A stretch of DNA of 63,487 nucleotides from Pseudomonas sp. KBW05 (GCF_003852405.1 NZ_QAJM01000014.1:1-63487), one strand, 5' to 3'; shown: positions 1-9,596, numbered from the stretch's first letter. Program-made: numbers and translations. The notes: a model not told the origin generated them from the sequence alone.

Positions 1-17
1 AGCCCGCTCCCACATTT
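1..17. repeat. REP element, right end, cut by window edge
   Basis: The first 17 bases match the end of the GTGGGAGCGGGCTTGCTCGC family in reverse orientation (AGCCCGCTCCCACATTT). The same sequence closes the complete elements at 6601-6695 and 11131-11241. It overlaps the stop codon of the patatin-like gene. Confidence 0.8.
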
Positions 18-1164
18 AGACTGGGGGCAACCCCAAGAATCGGGTGATTTCCTCACGCTTGGCCAACGCATCCCGCCGCCCCAATTCGATCAACTCGCTG
101 CAATACCCCGCCTCGAACAGCAAGTAACTCAACACCCCCGCCCCGCTCGTCTTGGTCGCCCCCGGCCCCCGCAAGAACAGACGCAACGCCGCCGGCAATT
201 CCTGGCGATGCCGTGCCGCGATCTCGTCGATGGGCTGGCTCGGTGCAATCACCAGCACTTCCACCGGCGCCAGACCACGGGCCGCGCTGTCGGCCGGTTG
301 GAAATGGCTGAACTGGTTGAGGCGTTCCAGCAATTCGATATCACTTTCCAGGCTGTCAATGAACGTACTGTTGAGCATATGCCCGCCAATCTGCGCCAGG
401 GTCGGTTCCTGGCCGGTGAACCTACGCTGCACGGCCGGCTCATTGCTACGGGGATTGCCGCTGACGCCCACCACCAGCACCCGACTGGCGCCCAGGTGCA
501 GGGCCGGGCTGATAGGGGCGGATTGGCGTACGGCGCCATCGCCGAAGTATTCCTGGTCGAGTTTCACCGGGGCGAACAGCAACGGGATCGCCGAGCTGGC
601 CAGCAGGTGCTCAACCGACAATTGCGTGGGCACGCCGATACGCCGATGGCGCAACCAGGCGTCGATGGTGCCGCCGCCCTGATAGAAGGTCACCGCCTGC
701 CCGGACTCATAGCCAAAAGCCGTCACTGCGACCGCATGCAGATGCTTGTTGCGGATGGCGTCGTCGATGCCGTCCAGATGCAGCTTGTCCTTGAGCAACG
801 CTTTGAGGGGGCTGCTGTTGAGCAGCGCCACCGGCACTTGCGCGCCCAGCCCCAGCAAACTATGGATAAAGAAACGACTCGCCTGGCGGATCACCCCCGG
901 CCAATCACTGCGCAACACCAAGTGGCTGCGAAAGCCCTGCCAGAAGGCAGTGAGGCGCTGGATCGCCGCGGTGAAATCCGTGGCACCGCTGGCCAGGCTG
1001 ACGGCATTGATCGCTCCGGCCGAGGTGCCGACAATCACCGGAAACGGGTTGGGTGCCCCCGGCGGCAACAACTCGGCAATCGCCGCCAACACCCCCACTT
1101 GATACGCCGCTCGCGCCCCACCGCCGGAAAGAATCAAGCCTGTAACCGGTTCAGCTGGGCGCAT
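16..1164 (-). CDS. Patatin-like phospholipase
   Basis: Predicted 382-residue serine acyl hydrolase of the patatin family, which cleaves acyl esters of phospholipids with a Ser-Asp dyad. Visible motifs are the glycine-rich oxyanion loop SGGGARAAYQ (residues 13-22), the nucleophile elbow GTSAG with Ser48, and the DGA motif with Asp209. I see no signal peptide, so it is probably cytoplasmic or delivered by another route. The start has no competing in-frame ATG nearby. The gene stands alone: a REP overlaps its stop codon and another REP lies upstream at 1198-1309. The family call is firm; the substrate is unknown. Confidence 0.9.
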   Translation of the reverse strand: MRPAEPVTGLILSGGGARAAYQVGVLAAIAELLPPGAPNPFPVIVGTSAGAINAVSLASGATDFTAAIQRLTAFWQGFRSHLVLRSDWPGVIRQASRFFIHSLLGLGAQVPVALLNSSPLKALLKDKLHLDGIDDAIRNKHLHAVAVTAFGYESGQAVTFYQGGGTIDAWLRHRRIGVPTQLSVEHLLASSAIPLLFAPVKLDQEYFGDGAVRQSAPISPALHLGASRVLVVGVSGNPRSNEPAVQRRFTGQEPTLAQIGGHMLNSTFIDSLESDIELLERLNQFSHFQPADSAARGLAPVEVLVIAPSQPIDEIAARHRQELPAALRLFLRGPGATKTSGAGVLSYLLFEAGYCSELIELGRRDALAKREEITRFLGLPPV

Positions 1165-1197
1165 CGCGTCACTCCATGTGGGGAAAGGTCGGTCTTA

Positions 1198-1309
1198 TTG
1201 TGGCGAGGGAGCTTGCTCCCGCTGGGCTGCGTAGCGGCCCCAACATCTTGGGAGCGCTTCGCACTCCAGCGGGACGGTGCGACGATTCGACAAGCTCCCT
1301 CGCCACAAG
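1198..1309. repeat. REP-type inverted repeat, GTGGCGAGGGAGCTTG family
   Basis: Begins TTGTGGCGAGGGAGCTTG and ends CAAGCTCCCTCGCCACAA, so the ends are perfect inverted copies. The interior carries imperfect secondary palindromes around AGCGGGA. The same family appears at 52261-52361. It lies between the divergent patatin-like gene and the 3' end of the acyltransferase gene. Confidence 0.85.
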
Positions 1310-1321
1310 TGCTCATCTGTC

Positions 1322-2257
1322 TTATCGGCGGCGTTTTTCGTACAGCTTGGGCTCGCCCGGTGGCCGGCTCTTGAAGCGGCGATGGGTCCACAGATACTGC
1401 TCGGGGCACTGACGCACCGACGCTTCAACCCACTGGTTGATACGCAAGCAATCCGCTTCATCACTTTCGCCCGGGAAGTCGGTCAACGGCGGATGGATCA
1501 CCAGCCGGTAACCACTGCCGTCCGCCAGGCGTTCCTGGGTGAACGGCACCACCAGCGCCTTGCCCAGCTTGGCGAACTTGCTGGTGGCCGGCACTGTGGC
1601 GGCCTGGATGCCGAACAGCGGCACGAAGATGCTCTGCTTGGCGCCGTAGTCCTGATCCGGCGCATACCAGATCGCACGGCCGGCGCGCAGCAGCTTGAGC
1701 ATGCCGCGCACGTCTTCGCGCTCGATGGCCAGGGAGTCGAGGTTATGGCGCTCACGGCCACGGCGCTGGATAAAGTCGAACAACGGGTTGCCGTGTTCGC
1801 GGTACATGCCATCGATGGTGTGCTTCTGCCCAAGCAGAGCCGCACCGATCTCCAGGGTGGTGAAGTGCAAGGCCATGAGGATCACGCCCTTGCCATCCAG
1901 TTGGGCCTGCTTGAGGTGTTCCAGCCCTTCGACATGGGCCAGGCGCGCCAGGCGCTGGCGCGACCACCACCAGCTCATGGCCATCTCAAAGAAGGCAATG
2001 CCGGTGGAGGCAAAGTTTTCTTTAAGCAAATGTTTACGCTCTTTCGCGGATTTTTCCGGGAAGCACAGTTCCAGGTTTCGCGCGGCGATGCGGCGGCGTT
2101 CGCCGGCCACACGGTACATCCCCGCTCCCAGCAGGCGACCAATGGTCAGCAGCGCACGGTAGGGCAACTGGGTGACCAGCCACAGCAGGCCGAGCCCCAG
2201 CCATAACAGCCAGAAACGCGGGTGAAAAAATACAGCTCGAAAACGCGGGCGATCCAT
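1322..2257 (-). CDS. htrB: Lipid A biosynthesis late acyltransferase (HtrB/LpxL family)
   Basis: Predicted 311-residue inner-membrane acyltransferase that adds a secondary acyl chain to lipid A from acyl-ACP. I chose the ATG at 2257 because residues from there (MDRPRFRAVFFHPRFW) match the family start: a short basic segment, then one hydrophobic helix (about residues 12-35). Further upstream the frame has no family character. The H-x4-D/E catalytic motif appears as HFTTLE. It is divergent from minC; P. aeruginosa likewise has a lauroyl acyltransferase gene beside the min genes. Secondary lauroyl transfer is likely, but the acylated position cannot be told from sequence. Confidence 0.9.
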   Translation of the reverse strand: MDRPRFRAVFFHPRFWLLWLGLGLLWLVTQLPYRALLTIGRLLGAGMYRVAGERRRIAARNLELCFPEKSAKERKHLLKENFASTGIAFFEMAMSWWWSRQRLARLAHVEGLEHLKQAQLDGKGVILMALHFTTLEIGAALLGQKHTIDGMYREHGNPLFDFIQRRGRERHNLDSLAIEREDVRGMLKLLRAGRAIWYAPDQDYGAKQSIFVPLFGIQAATVPATSKFAKLGKALVVPFTQERLADGSGYRLVIHPPLTDFPGESDEADCLRINQWVEASVRQCPEQYLWTHRRFKSRPPGEPKLYEKRRR

Positions 2258-2376
2258 TACAGATTCCGGTAAAGACAGGGCCGCGCATTCTACAACGGTT
2301 CGACTCGGCTTGCGGCCAGTGGATGTTCTCGTTATAAGTCTCGACACTTTTCGTGACAAGCCGCTTTATGCCGACC

Positions 2377-3114
2377 ATGAGCCAAACCGAACCGCTAGAC
2401 CAAGATCCCGTGTTCCAGCTGAAAGGCAGCATGCTCGCCATCACCGTGCTGGAACTGGCCCGCAACGACCTCGACGCCCTGGACCGCCAGCTCGCCGCCA
2501 AGGTTGCCCTGGCGCCGAACTTTTTCAACAACGCCCCGCTGGTACTGGCCCTGGACAAACTTCCGGCTGGCCAGGGCCTTATCGACCTGCCCGGCCTGAT
2601 GCGCGTGTGCCGCTCCCATGGCCTGCGCACCCTGGCGATTCGTGCCAGCCGTATCGAAGACATTGCCGCCGCCATCGCCATTGAACTGCCAGTACTGCCG
2701 CCGTCCGGCGCGCGCGAGCGTCCAATCGAACCATTGGTCGCCGAAGAGAAGAAAAAACCGGAAAAACCACCGGCTCCGACGATCAAGCCTACAAAGATCA
2801 TCACCTCGCCCGTACGCGGCGGGCAGCAGATTTATGCCGAAGGCAGCGACCTGGTGGTGATCTCCTCGGTCAGTCCCGGGGCGGAACTTCTCGCCGATGG
2901 CAACATCCATGTATACGGCCCGATGCGCGGCCGTGCCCTGGCCGGCATCAAGGGTGATACCAAGGCGCGGATTTTTTGCCAGCAATTGACCGCTGAGCTA
3001 GTGTCCATCGCAGGCCGTTACAAGGTTTCCGAAGATTTGCGCCGTGATCCGCTCTGGGGGGCGGGGGTGCAGGTCAGCCTGTCGGGCGATGTGTTGAACA
3101 TCATCCGTCTTTAA
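2377..3114 (+). CDS. minC: Septum site-determining protein MinC
   Basis: Inhibitor of FtsZ ring assembly recruited to the membrane by MinD. The frame gives 245 residues from the ATG at 2377 (MSQTEPLDQ), the usual length in pseudomonads. A GTG at 2353 and an ATG at 2368 are alternative in-frame starts. The N-terminal FtsZ-inhibiting domain (about residues 1-105) is followed by a charged proline/lysine linker ([10 protein letters not shown]) and a C-terminal beta-helix MinD-binding domain (about 140-245) with its glycine-rich turns ([16 protein letters not shown]). It is first in minC-minD-minE, with a 200-bp gap to minD, so minDE may have its own promoter. Confidence 0.95.
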   Translation: MSQTEPLDQDPVFQLKGSMLAITVLELARNDLDALDRQLAAKVALAPNFFNNAPLVLALDKLPAGQGLIDLPGLMRVCRSHGLRTLAIRASRIEDIAAAIAIELPVLPPSGARERPIEPLVAEEKKKPEKPPAPTIKPTKIITSPVRGGQQIYAEGSDLVVISSVSPGAELLADGNIHVYGPMRGRALAGIKGDTKARIFCQQLTAELVSIAGRYKVSEDLRRDPLWGAGVQVSLSGDVLNIIRL

Positions 3115-3314
3115 CGGATACTGCCGCATTTTCCAAGCATCTCTAGACTCTGATAGCACAGCGAAACTGGCATTACTTGTGTAGGAACATCTGAAGGTTG
3201 GCGTTTTTCCTGCGCAAACCCGTCTTTTCCCTACAAGGGCTGTCCGCCTGCGGCGAGTATCAAGAGATGTTTTTCAGGGACTGAAACGTCCTTTTTCCTT
3301 AGGGGTGAAACACC

Positions 3315-4127
3315 TTGGCCAAGATTCTCGTGGTTACATCCGGCAAGGGTGGTGTGGGTAAGACCACCACCAGCGCCGCTATCGGTACCGGCCTCGCTCT
3401 GCGCGGCCACAAGACAGTCATCGTCGACTTCGACGTCGGTTTGCGCAACCTCGACCTGATCATGGGCTGCGAACGCCGCGTGGTGTACGACTTCGTCAAC
3501 GTGGTCAACGGCGAAGCCAACCTGCAACAGGCCCTGATCAAGGACAAGCGCCTTGAGAACCTGTACGTACTGGCCGCCAGCCAGACCCGCGACAAAGATG
3601 CGTTGACCAAGGAAGGCGTAGGCAAAGTCCTCGCTGAACTGAAGGAAACCTTCGAATACGTGGTGTGCGACTCCCCGGCCGGCATCGAGACCGGTGCTCA
3701 CCTGGCGATGTACTTCGCCGATGAAGCCATCGTCGTTACCAACCCGGAAGTGTCCTCGGTACGTGACTCGGACCGCATGCTCGGCCTGCTGGCCAGCAAG
3801 TCCCAGCGCGCCGAAAAGGGTGAAGATCCGATCAAGGAACACCTGCTGCTGACCCGTTACAACCCTGAGCGCGTCAGCAACGGCGAAATGCTTGGTGTTG
3901 AAGACGTGAAGGACATCCTTGCAGTGACCCTGCTGGGCGTGATCCCGGAATCCCAGGCCGTGCTGAAGGCATCCAACCAGGGCGTGCCGGTGATTCTTGA
4001 TGACCAGAGCGACGCCGGCCAGGCGTACAGCGATGCGGTTGATCGCTTGCTCGGCAAGACCGTGGAACATCGCTTCCTCGATGTAAAGAAGAAGGGATTC
4101 TTCGAGCGTATCTTTGGAGGCAACTAA
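3315..4127 (+). CDS. minD: Septum site-determining ATPase MinD
   Basis: Membrane-cycling ParA/MinD-family ATPase that carries MinC and oscillates with MinE to keep division at midcell. It has 270 residues. It starts at a TTG at 3315 behind AGGGGTG, the only start that leaves the deviant Walker A motif intact (GKGGVGKTT, residues 10-18). Switch regions follow (VDFDVGLRNLD and CDSPAGIE). The C-terminus is the amphipathic membrane-targeting helix (KKKGFFERIFGGN). MinE follows after 3 nt, which indicates translational coupling. Confidence 0.97.
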   Translation: MAKILVVTSGKGGVGKTTTSAAIGTGLALRGHKTVIVDFDVGLRNLDLIMGCERRVVYDFVNVVNGEANLQQALIKDKRLENLYVLAASQTRDKDALTKEGVGKVLAELKETFEYVVCDSPAGIETGAHLAMYFADEAIVVTNPEVSSVRDSDRMLGLLASKSQRAEKGEDPIKEHLLLTRYNPERVSNGEMLGVEDVKDILAVTLLGVIPESQAVLKASNQGVPVILDDQSDAGQAYSDAVDRLLGKTVEHRFLDVKKKGFFERIFGGN

Positions 4128-4130
4128 ACA

Positions 4131-4385
4131 ATGAAATTTCTCGACTTCTTTCGCGCCAACAAAAAGCCAAGTACCGCGTCGGTAGCGAAAGAGCGTCTAC
4201 AGATCATCGTGGCGCACGAACGCGGCCAACGCAGTACGCCGGACTACCTGCCAGCCTTGCAGAAGGAACTGGTCGAGGTGATCCGCAAGTACGTCAATAT
4301 CGGCAACGATGACGTGCATGTCGCCCTGGAAAACGACGGCAGCTGCTCGATTCTGGAACTCAATATCACCCTGCCTGATCGTTAA
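4131..4385 (+). CDS. minE: Cell division topological specificity factor MinE
   Basis: 84-residue MinD ATPase activator. It starts with the membrane-targeting segment [13 protein letters not shown], then the anti-MinCD helix region with the conserved [13 protein letters not shown], then the dimerisation domain ([13 protein letters not shown]...). Length and order match the family. It sits 3 nt after minD and closes the minC-D-E set. Confidence 0.97.
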   Translation: MKFLDFFRANKKPSTASVAKERLQIIVAHERGQRSTPDYLPALQKELVEVIRKYVNIGNDDVHVALENDGSCSILELNITLPDR

Positions 4386-4402
4386 GCGAACAGGCGGTCG
4401 CC

Positions 4403-4457
4403 ACGGCGGCTCGCGCACCTTGATCCCTTTTGGGGACCCAGGTGAGCGAGCCGCCGT
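4403..4457. terminator. Long hairpin between minE and rluA
   Basis: Two 18-base arms (4403-4420 and 4440-4457) pair with one mismatch. The 19-base loop itself can pair (TCCC with GGGA). There is no T-run after it, so it is not a textbook intrinsic terminator. It could protect the minE 3' end, terminate weakly, or sit in the leader of rluA, whose start lies 25 bases downstream. Confidence 0.5.
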
Positions 4458-4481
4458 TGGCGTTTGTTACGAGGCTGTTTA

Positions 4482-5117
4482 ATGCCGTTGTCCAATATCC
4501 ATATCATTCATCAGGACGACGCCGTCCTGGTGGTGAACAAGCCGACCCTGCTGCTCTCGGTGCCTGGCCGCGCCGACGACAACAAGGACTGCCTGATCAC
4601 TCGCCTGCAGGAAAACGGCTACCCCGAAGCCCGCATCGTCCATCGCCTGGACTGGGAAACCTCGGGGATCATCCTGCTGGCCCGCGATGCCGACACGCAC
4701 CGCGAACTGTCCCGTCAGTTTCACGACCGTGAAACCGAAAAAGCCTACACCGCCCTGGCCTGGGGCCAACCGGAACTGGACAGCGGCAGCATCGACCTGC
4801 CCCTGCGCTACGACCCGCCCACCAAGCCGCGCCATGTGGTGGACCACGAGTTCGGCAAACACGCGCTGACCTTCTGGAAAGTGCTGGAGCGCTGTGGCGA
4901 CTGGTGCCGTGTGGAGCTGACGCCGATTACCGGGCGTTCGCACCAGTTGCGCGTGCATATGCTTTCTATCGGCCACCCACTCCTGGGCGACGGCCTGTAC
5001 GCCCACGAACAAGCCCTGGCCGCCTGGCCACGCCTGTGCCTGCACGCGAGCATGCTGAGCTTCACCCATCCGCAAAGCGGCGAGCGCCTGCGCTTCGAGT
5101 GCCCTGCCCCCTTCTAA
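4482..5117 (+). CDS. rluA: RluA-family RNA pseudouridine synthase
   Basis: Predicted 211-residue pseudouridine synthase. The catalytic motif HRLDWETSGI holds the family's active-site Asp, and later motifs TGRSHQLRVHM and GHPLLGDGLY are typical. It has no N-terminal S4 domain, so it belongs to the short RluA type that in E. coli modifies 23S rRNA U746 and tRNA U32. The start is placed at 4482 (MPLSNIHIIHQDD), where similarity to the family begins; an upstream in-frame start at 4464 would add six residues. The min-rluA order matches other pseudomonads. Confidence 0.88.
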   Translation: MPLSNIHIIHQDDAVLVVNKPTLLLSVPGRADDNKDCLITRLQENGYPEARIVHRLDWETSGIILLARDADTHRELSRQFHDRETEKAYTALAWGQPELDSGSIDLPLRYDPPTKPRHVVDHEFGKHALTFWKVLERCGDWCRVELTPITGRSHQLRVHMLSIGHPLLGDGLYAHEQALAAWPRLCLHASMLSFTHPQSGERLRFECPAPF

Positions 5118-5134
5118 AGCTGGCAATACAATCA

Positions 5135-5229
5135 AAATGTGGGAGCGGGCTTGCTCGCGAATGCGGTCTGTCAGTACCAAAAATGTTGACTGACACACCG
5201 CCTTCGCGAGCAAGCCCGCACCCACATTT
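5135..5229. repeat. REPIN: paired GTGGGAGCGGGCTTGCTCGC elements
   Basis: Two REP halves in inverted orientation (TGTGGGAGCGGGCTTGCTCG on the left, CGAGCAAGCCCGCACCCACA on the right) with a 40-50 base spacer. The right arm has one mismatch (GCACCCAC for GCTCCCAC). It lies just after rluA. Confidence 0.9.
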
Positions 5230-5288
5230 GTTCTGTGCACTTTTCGCCACCGACGGTAAACTCCGCGCATTGCTGTCTGGAGCTATTT

Positions 5289-6578
5289 ATGCGCGAAGCG
5301 TTGAATCAAGGCCTGATCGACTTCCTCAAGGCCTCCCCTACTCCTTTTCATGCCACTGCTGCCTTGGCCCAGCGCCTGGAAGCCGCCGGTTACCAACGGC
5401 TCGACGAGCGCGAAACCTGGGCCACCGAGGCCAACGGGCGCTATTACGTGACCCGCAACGACTCCTCGATCATCGCCTTCAAGCTCGGCCGCCACTCGCC
5501 GTTGCAGGGCGGTATCCGCCTGGTCGGCGCCCACACCGACAGCCCGTGCCTGCGGGTCAAGCCCCAGCCCGAGCTGCAACGCCAGGGCTTCTGGCAGTTG
5601 GGCGTCGAAGTCTACGGCGGCGCGCTGCTGGCACCATGGTTTGACCGCGACCTGTCCCTGGCCGGCCGCGTGACCTTCCGCCGCGACGGCAAGGTCGAAA
5701 GCCAACTGATCGACTTCAAGCTGCCCATCGCCATCATCCCCAACCTGGCCATCCACCTGAACCGTGAAGCCAACCAGGGTTGGGCGATCAACGCGCAGAC
5801 CGAGCTGCCGCCGATCCTCGCGCAATTCGCCGGCGACGAGCGCGTGGACTTCCGCGCCGTGCTCACCGAGCAGTTGGCCCGCGAACATGGGCTGAATGCC
5901 GACGTGGTGCTCGATTACGAGCTGAGCTTCTACGACACGCAAAGCGCAGCCGTGATCGGCCTCAATGGCGACTTCATCGCCGGCGCCCGCCTCGACAACC
6001 TGCTGTCGTGCTACGCCGGCCTGCAAGCCTTGCTCACCAGCGAAACCGATGAAACCTGCGTGCTGGTGTGCAACGACCACGAAGAAGTCGGCTCCTGCTC
6101 GGCCTGCGGCGCTGATGGCCCGATGCTGGAACAGACCCTGCGCCGCCTGCTGCCGGAAGGCGATGAATTCGTACGCACCATTCAGAAATCCCTGCTGGTC
6201 TCGGCGGACAACGCCCACGGTGTACACCCGAACTACGCCGAGAAGCACGACGCCAACCACGGCCCCAAGCTCAACGCCGGGCCGGTAATCAAGGTCAACA
6301 GCAACCAGCGCTACGCCACCAACAGCGAAACCGCCGGGTTCTTCCGCCACCTGTGTATGGCCGAAGAAGTGCCGGTGCAGAGCTTCGTGGTGCGCAGCGA
6401 CATGGGCTGCGGCTCGACCATCGGCCCGATCACCGCCAGCCACCTGGGCGTGCGCACCGTGGATATCGGCTTGCCGACGTTTGCCATGCACTCGATTCGC
6501 GAGCTGTGCGGCAGCCATGACCTGGCGCATCTGGTGAAGGTGTTGGGGGCGTTTTACGCCAGTCGCGACCTGCCCTGA
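5289..6578 (+). CDS. apeB: M18-family aspartyl aminopeptidase
   Basis: Predicted 429-residue zinc aminopeptidase. The metal-binding residues of the M18 family are visible in GAHTDSP (His and Asp), NDHEEVGS (Glu pair) and the C-terminal TFAMHSIRE (His). The ATG at 5289 ([22 protein letters not shown]) fits the family N-terminus; the frame runs further upstream but through non-family sequence next to the REPIN. No signal peptide, so cytoplasmic. It is a single gene flanked by REPINs on both sides. The family prefers N-terminal acidic residues; the exact specificity here is inferred. Confidence 0.93.
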   Translation: MREALNQGLIDFLKASPTPFHATAALAQRLEAAGYQRLDERETWATEANGRYYVTRNDSSIIAFKLGRHSPLQGGIRLVGAHTDSPCLRVKPQPELQRQGFWQLGVEVYGGALLAPWFDRDLSLAGRVTFRRDGKVESQLIDFKLPIAIIPNLAIHLNREANQGWAINAQTELPPILAQFAGDERVDFRAVLTEQLAREHGLNADVVLDYELSFYDTQSAAVIGLNGDFIAGARLDNLLSCYAGLQALLTSETDETCVLVCNDHEEVGSCSACGADGPMLEQTLRRLLPEGDEFVRTIQKSLLVSADNAHGVHPNYAEKHDANHGPKLNAGPVIKVNSNQRYATNSETAGFFRHLCMAEEVPVQSFVVRSDMGCGSTIGPITASHLGVRTVDIGLPTFAMHSIRELCGSHDLAHLVKVLGAFYASRDLP

Positions 6579-6600
6579 TCTCTGGGCTGAATGCGGTCAA

Positions 6601-6695
6601 AAATGTGGGAGCGGGCTTGCTCGCGAATGCGGTGGATCAGTCACAGATTTTTTGTCTGATCCACCGCATTCGCGAGCAAGCCCGCTCCCACATTT
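6601..6695. repeat. REPIN, nearly perfect long palindrome
   Basis: Left arm AAATGTGGGAGCGGGCTTGC and its exact inverse on the right. Pairing continues inward through GCGAATGCGGTGGATCAG and its complement to a loop of about ten bases (GATTTTTT region). It is the most complete copy in the window. Confidence 0.93.
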
Positions 6696-6786
6696 GGTTC
6701 TGCGTTAACCTGACCCATATCACTCCCACTTCCAAAAATCCGACCTAGACTTGTCAGTATTCCCACTCCGACAAGGCCGTCGCACC

Positions 6787-6963
6787 ATGATCTCCATGTC
6801 CTCCTTCCACGCCATGCTTATCCCGATCCTGATCGGCATGATCATGCTGGCCGTGGGCTTCAACTTTCGCGACAAACCCCTTGGCGTGTTCGGCATGTGG
6901 ATCGGCATGCTGCTGATCCTCGGCACCGTGGTATACAAAATCCTCGCCAAACTGGCCGAATGA
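6787..6963 (+). CDS. Small membrane protein, 58 residues
   Basis: Not recognised as a named family. From the ATG at 6787 it encodes 58 residues that are mostly two hydrophobic helices (about 6-24 and 32-52) joined by a short charged turn (NFRDKP). A longer start at 6751 would add twelve basic residues. The next gene (MscS-type channel) starts 31 nt later on the same strand, so the two may be co-transcribed. No function can be assigned. Confidence 0.65.
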   Translation: MISMSSFHAMLIPILIGMIMLAVGFNFRDKPLGVFGMWIGMLLILGTVVYKILAKLAE

Positions 6964-6994
6964 CCCCTGCCCTCGTACACTCGGTCAACCCGTC

Positions 6995-9175
6995 GTGTTC
7001 AAGGTTGACCGCCTAGTGTTCTCCCGCCTGCTTGCCCTGCCCTGCTACCTGCTGATCGCCCTGCTCACCCTGCTGCCGCTCGCGCCTGCCCAAGCGGTGA
7101 GCCTGCCTGGCTTGCTTGGCAGCAATAACAAGGCCCAGCCCCAGGCCGAAGTGCCGTTGGGGCAGTCGCTGGACGAGGTGATCAAGACCCTGGAGAACGA
7201 CCAGCAGCGCACCCAACTGCTGAGCGATCTGAAAAAACTGCGCGCCGCCACGCAAAAAGCCCAACCCGCCGCCGAAGAAGGCGTGCTGGGGTTGATCGGC
7301 GGTACGCTGGCCAACCTGGAAGCGCAGTTTTCCGGGGCCGACAGCCCGCTGGGGCGCTGGTCCAATGAATTCGATCAGGCCAAGGATGAATTCAGCGCCC
7401 TGCTGCTGCCGGCCAACGAATGGTTGCCGATCATTTTCGGCTTTGCCTTGATCCTGGCGGTGTGGAGCCTGCTGGCCTACGCACTGATCTGGCTCAGCCA
7501 CCGCGTGCGCGAACGTTTCGGCCTGCCCGAAGAGCTGCCGCAACACCCGCGCACCTGGGACATGGTGCGCTTCGCCCTGCGCAAACTGGGGCCGTGGCTG
7601 ATCGCGTTGGTGATCACGGTGTACCTGAGCTACGTGCTGCCGTCGTCCCTGGGCAAATCCCTGGCGATGGTGCTGGCCTATGCGCTGGTGGTCGGCACCT
7701 GTTTCTCGGCGATCTGTGTGATTGCGTTTTCGGTGCTCGACGGCCCGCACCGCCATCGCGCCCTGTATATCCTGCGCCACCAGGCCTTCCGCCCGCTGTG
7801 GTGGATCGGCAGCTTTGCCGCCTTCGGTGAAGCCTTGAGCGACCCAAGGCTGGTCCAGGCCCTGGGCCAGCACCTGTCCCATACGGCGGCGACCGTCGCC
7901 AATGTGATGGCTGCGCTGTCCACCGGCGTATTCATCCTGCGTTTCCGCCGGCCGATTGCCCACCTGATCCGCAACCAGCCGCTGTCGCGCCGCCTCACGC
8001 GCCGCGCCCTGAGCGACACCATCGAGATCATCGGTTCCTTCTGGTACATCCCGGCCTTGCTGCTGGTGGGCATCTCGCTGTTCGCCACCTTTGTCTCTGC
8101 CGGCGACACCAGCACCGCGTTGCGCCAATCGCTGTTGTGCACGGTGTTGCTGGTGTTGTGCATGGTGATCAACGGCCTGGTACGGCGTCACGCGCTCAAG
8201 CCTCAACGCGGGCACAAGCGCCATGCGCTGTACTCCGAGCGGCTGAAAAGTTTTGTCTACACCCTCGCCCACTTGGTGGTGTGGCTGGTGTTTATCGAAT
8301 TGGGCCTGCGGGTGTGGGGCCTGTCGCTGATTCGTTTTACCGAAGGCGACGGTCATGAAATCAGCGTCAAGCTGTTCGGCCTGGCCGGCACGTTGCTGTT
8401 TGCGTGGCTGATCTGGATCCTCAGCGACACCGCGATCCACCACGCCCTCACCCGCTCGCGCAAAGGCCTGGCGAATGCGCGTGCGCAGACCATGATGCCG
8501 CTGATCCGCAACGTGTTGTTCGTGACCATCTTTATCATCGCCGCCATCGTCGCCCTGGCAAACATGGGCATGAACGTCACGCCGCTGCTGGCCGGTGCCG
8601 GTGTGATCGGTTTGGCCATCGGTTTTGGTGCACAGTCGCTGGTGGCGGACTTGATCACCGGCCTGTTCATCATCATCGAAGACTCCCTGGCCATCGACGA
8701 CTACGTGGACGTCGGCGGCCACCTCGGCACCGTCGAGGGCCTGACCATCCGTACCGTGCGCCTGCGCGATATCGACGGCATCGTGCATACCATCCCGTTC
8801 AGCGAAATCAAGAGCATCAAGAACTACTCGCGGGAGTTCGGCTACGCGATCTTCCGGGTGGCGATCCCGTACAACATGGAAATCGACGACGCGATCAAGC
8901 TGATGCGCGACGTCGGCCAGAAGATGCGCAACGACCCGCTGCAACGCCGCAATATCTGGTCGCCACTGGAGATTCAGGGGGTGGAGAGTTTCGAGTCGGG
9001 CAGCGCGATCCTGCGCGCACGGTTCAAGACGGCGCCGATCAAGCAGTGGGAAGTGTCGCGGGCGTTCAACTTGTCACTGAAGCGGCATCTGGATGAGGCG
9101 GGGTTGGATCTGGCTACGCCGCGTTTGAGTGTGCAGGTGGTGACAGCCGGGTCGGAAAAAGAGAAGAACACCTAA
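6995..9175 (+). CDS. MscS-family mechanosensitive ion channel
   Basis: 726-residue inner-membrane channel expected to open on hypo-osmotic shock. It has an N-terminal signal-like segment (CYLLIALLTLLPLAPAQA), a periplasmic helical region (about 45-135), a multi-helix membrane part (about 140-500), and the MscS core: a pore helix rich in Gly/Ala (LLAGAGVIGLAIGFGAQSL), then the beta domain with VDVGGHLGTVEGLTIRTVRL and IPFSEIKSIKNYSR. The length places it with large MscS relatives rather than the 286-residue MscS. The GTG at 6995 is assumed; a GTG at 7016 directly before the signal segment is a good alternative. Confidence 0.88.
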   Translation: MFKVDRLVFSRLLALPCYLLIALLTLLPLAPAQAVSLPGLLGSNNKAQPQAEVPLGQSLDEVIKTLENDQQRTQLLSDLKKLRAATQKAQPAAEEGVLGLIGGTLANLEAQFSGADSPLGRWSNEFDQAKDEFSALLLPANEWLPIIFGFALILAVWSLLAYALIWLSHRVRERFGLPEELPQHPRTWDMVRFALRKLGPWLIALVITVYLSYVLPSSLGKSLAMVLAYALVVGTCFSAICVIAFSVLDGPHRHRALYILRHQAFRPLWWIGSFAAFGEALSDPRLVQALGQHLSHTAATVANVMAALSTGVFILRFRRPIAHLIRNQPLSRRLTRRALSDTIEIIGSFWYIPALLLVGISLFATFVSAGDTSTALRQSLLCTVLLVLCMVINGLVRRHALKPQRGHKRHALYSERLKSFVYTLAHLVVWLVFIELGLRVWGLSLIRFTEGDGHEISVKLFGLAGTLLFAWLIWILSDTAIHHALTRSRKGLANARAQTMMPLIRNVLFVTIFIIAAIVALANMGMNVTPLLAGAGVIGLAIGFGAQSLVADLITGLFIIIEDSLAIDDYVDVGGHLGTVEGLTIRTVRLRDIDGIVHTIPFSEIKSIKNYSREFGYAIFRVAIPYNMEIDDAIKLMRDVGQKMRNDPLQRRNIWSPLEIQGVESFESGSAILRARFKTAPIKQWEVSRAFNLSLKRHLDEAGLDLATPRLSVQVVTAGSEKEKNT

Positions 9176-9190
9176 AAGGCAACACCGTCC

Positions 9191-9301
9191 AAATGTGGGA
9201 GCGGGCTTGCTCGCGAATGCAGTGTGTCAGCTTGCATACGTATTACTGACACACCGCATTCGCGAGCAAGCCCGCTCCCACACAAGCCCGCTCCCACATT
9301 T
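9191..9301. repeat. REPIN with partly duplicated right end
   Basis: A normal REPIN, but the right terminus reads AGCCCGCTCCCAC-AC-AAGCCCGCTCCCAC: the outer 16 bases of the arm are repeated in tandem. The mirror image of this duplication occurs at 11131-11241 and 35163-35290. Confidence 0.9.
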
Positions 9302-9313
9302 GATCTGCGCTGC

Positions 9314-9535
9314 TTAAGCGAGCGCCGCACCATCCATTTTCTGACGCAGGCTCAGCGGGCGCATATCGGTCCAAGTCTCTTCGATATAGGCCAGGCACTC
9401 TTTCTTCAGGCCGCTCTTGCCCACGGTGCGCCAGCCTTCCGGCACGGCCTTGTAGTCGGGCCAGATGGAATACTGCTCTTCATGGTTGACCACTACCTGA
9501 AACAGGATGTCGTCGCGGTCAAATACTGAGGTCAT
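9314..9535 (-). CDS. MbtH-like protein of pyoverdine synthesis
   Basis: 73-residue MbtH-family chaperone. These proteins bind NRPS adenylation domains and are often needed for their activity. The signature is clear: [10 protein letters not shown], then a Gly-Trp in PEGW, and near the end TDMRP. The start at 9535 is preceded by GGAG 7 nt upstream on the minus strand. It lies just downstream of pvdH, as in P. aeruginosa, but has its own PvdS-type promoter at 9597-9620. The likely partners are the pyoverdine synthetases such as PvdL in this window. Confidence 0.93.
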   Translation of the reverse strand: MTSVFDRDDILFQVVVNHEEQYSIWPDYKAVPEGWRTVGKSGLKKECLAYIEETWTDMRPLSLRQKMDGAALA

Positions 9536-9596
9536 TGCTGTTCTCCATCGCTAAAAGGCTGGCTGCGCACCACGCGCAGCGCTGATATCTGTAGAA

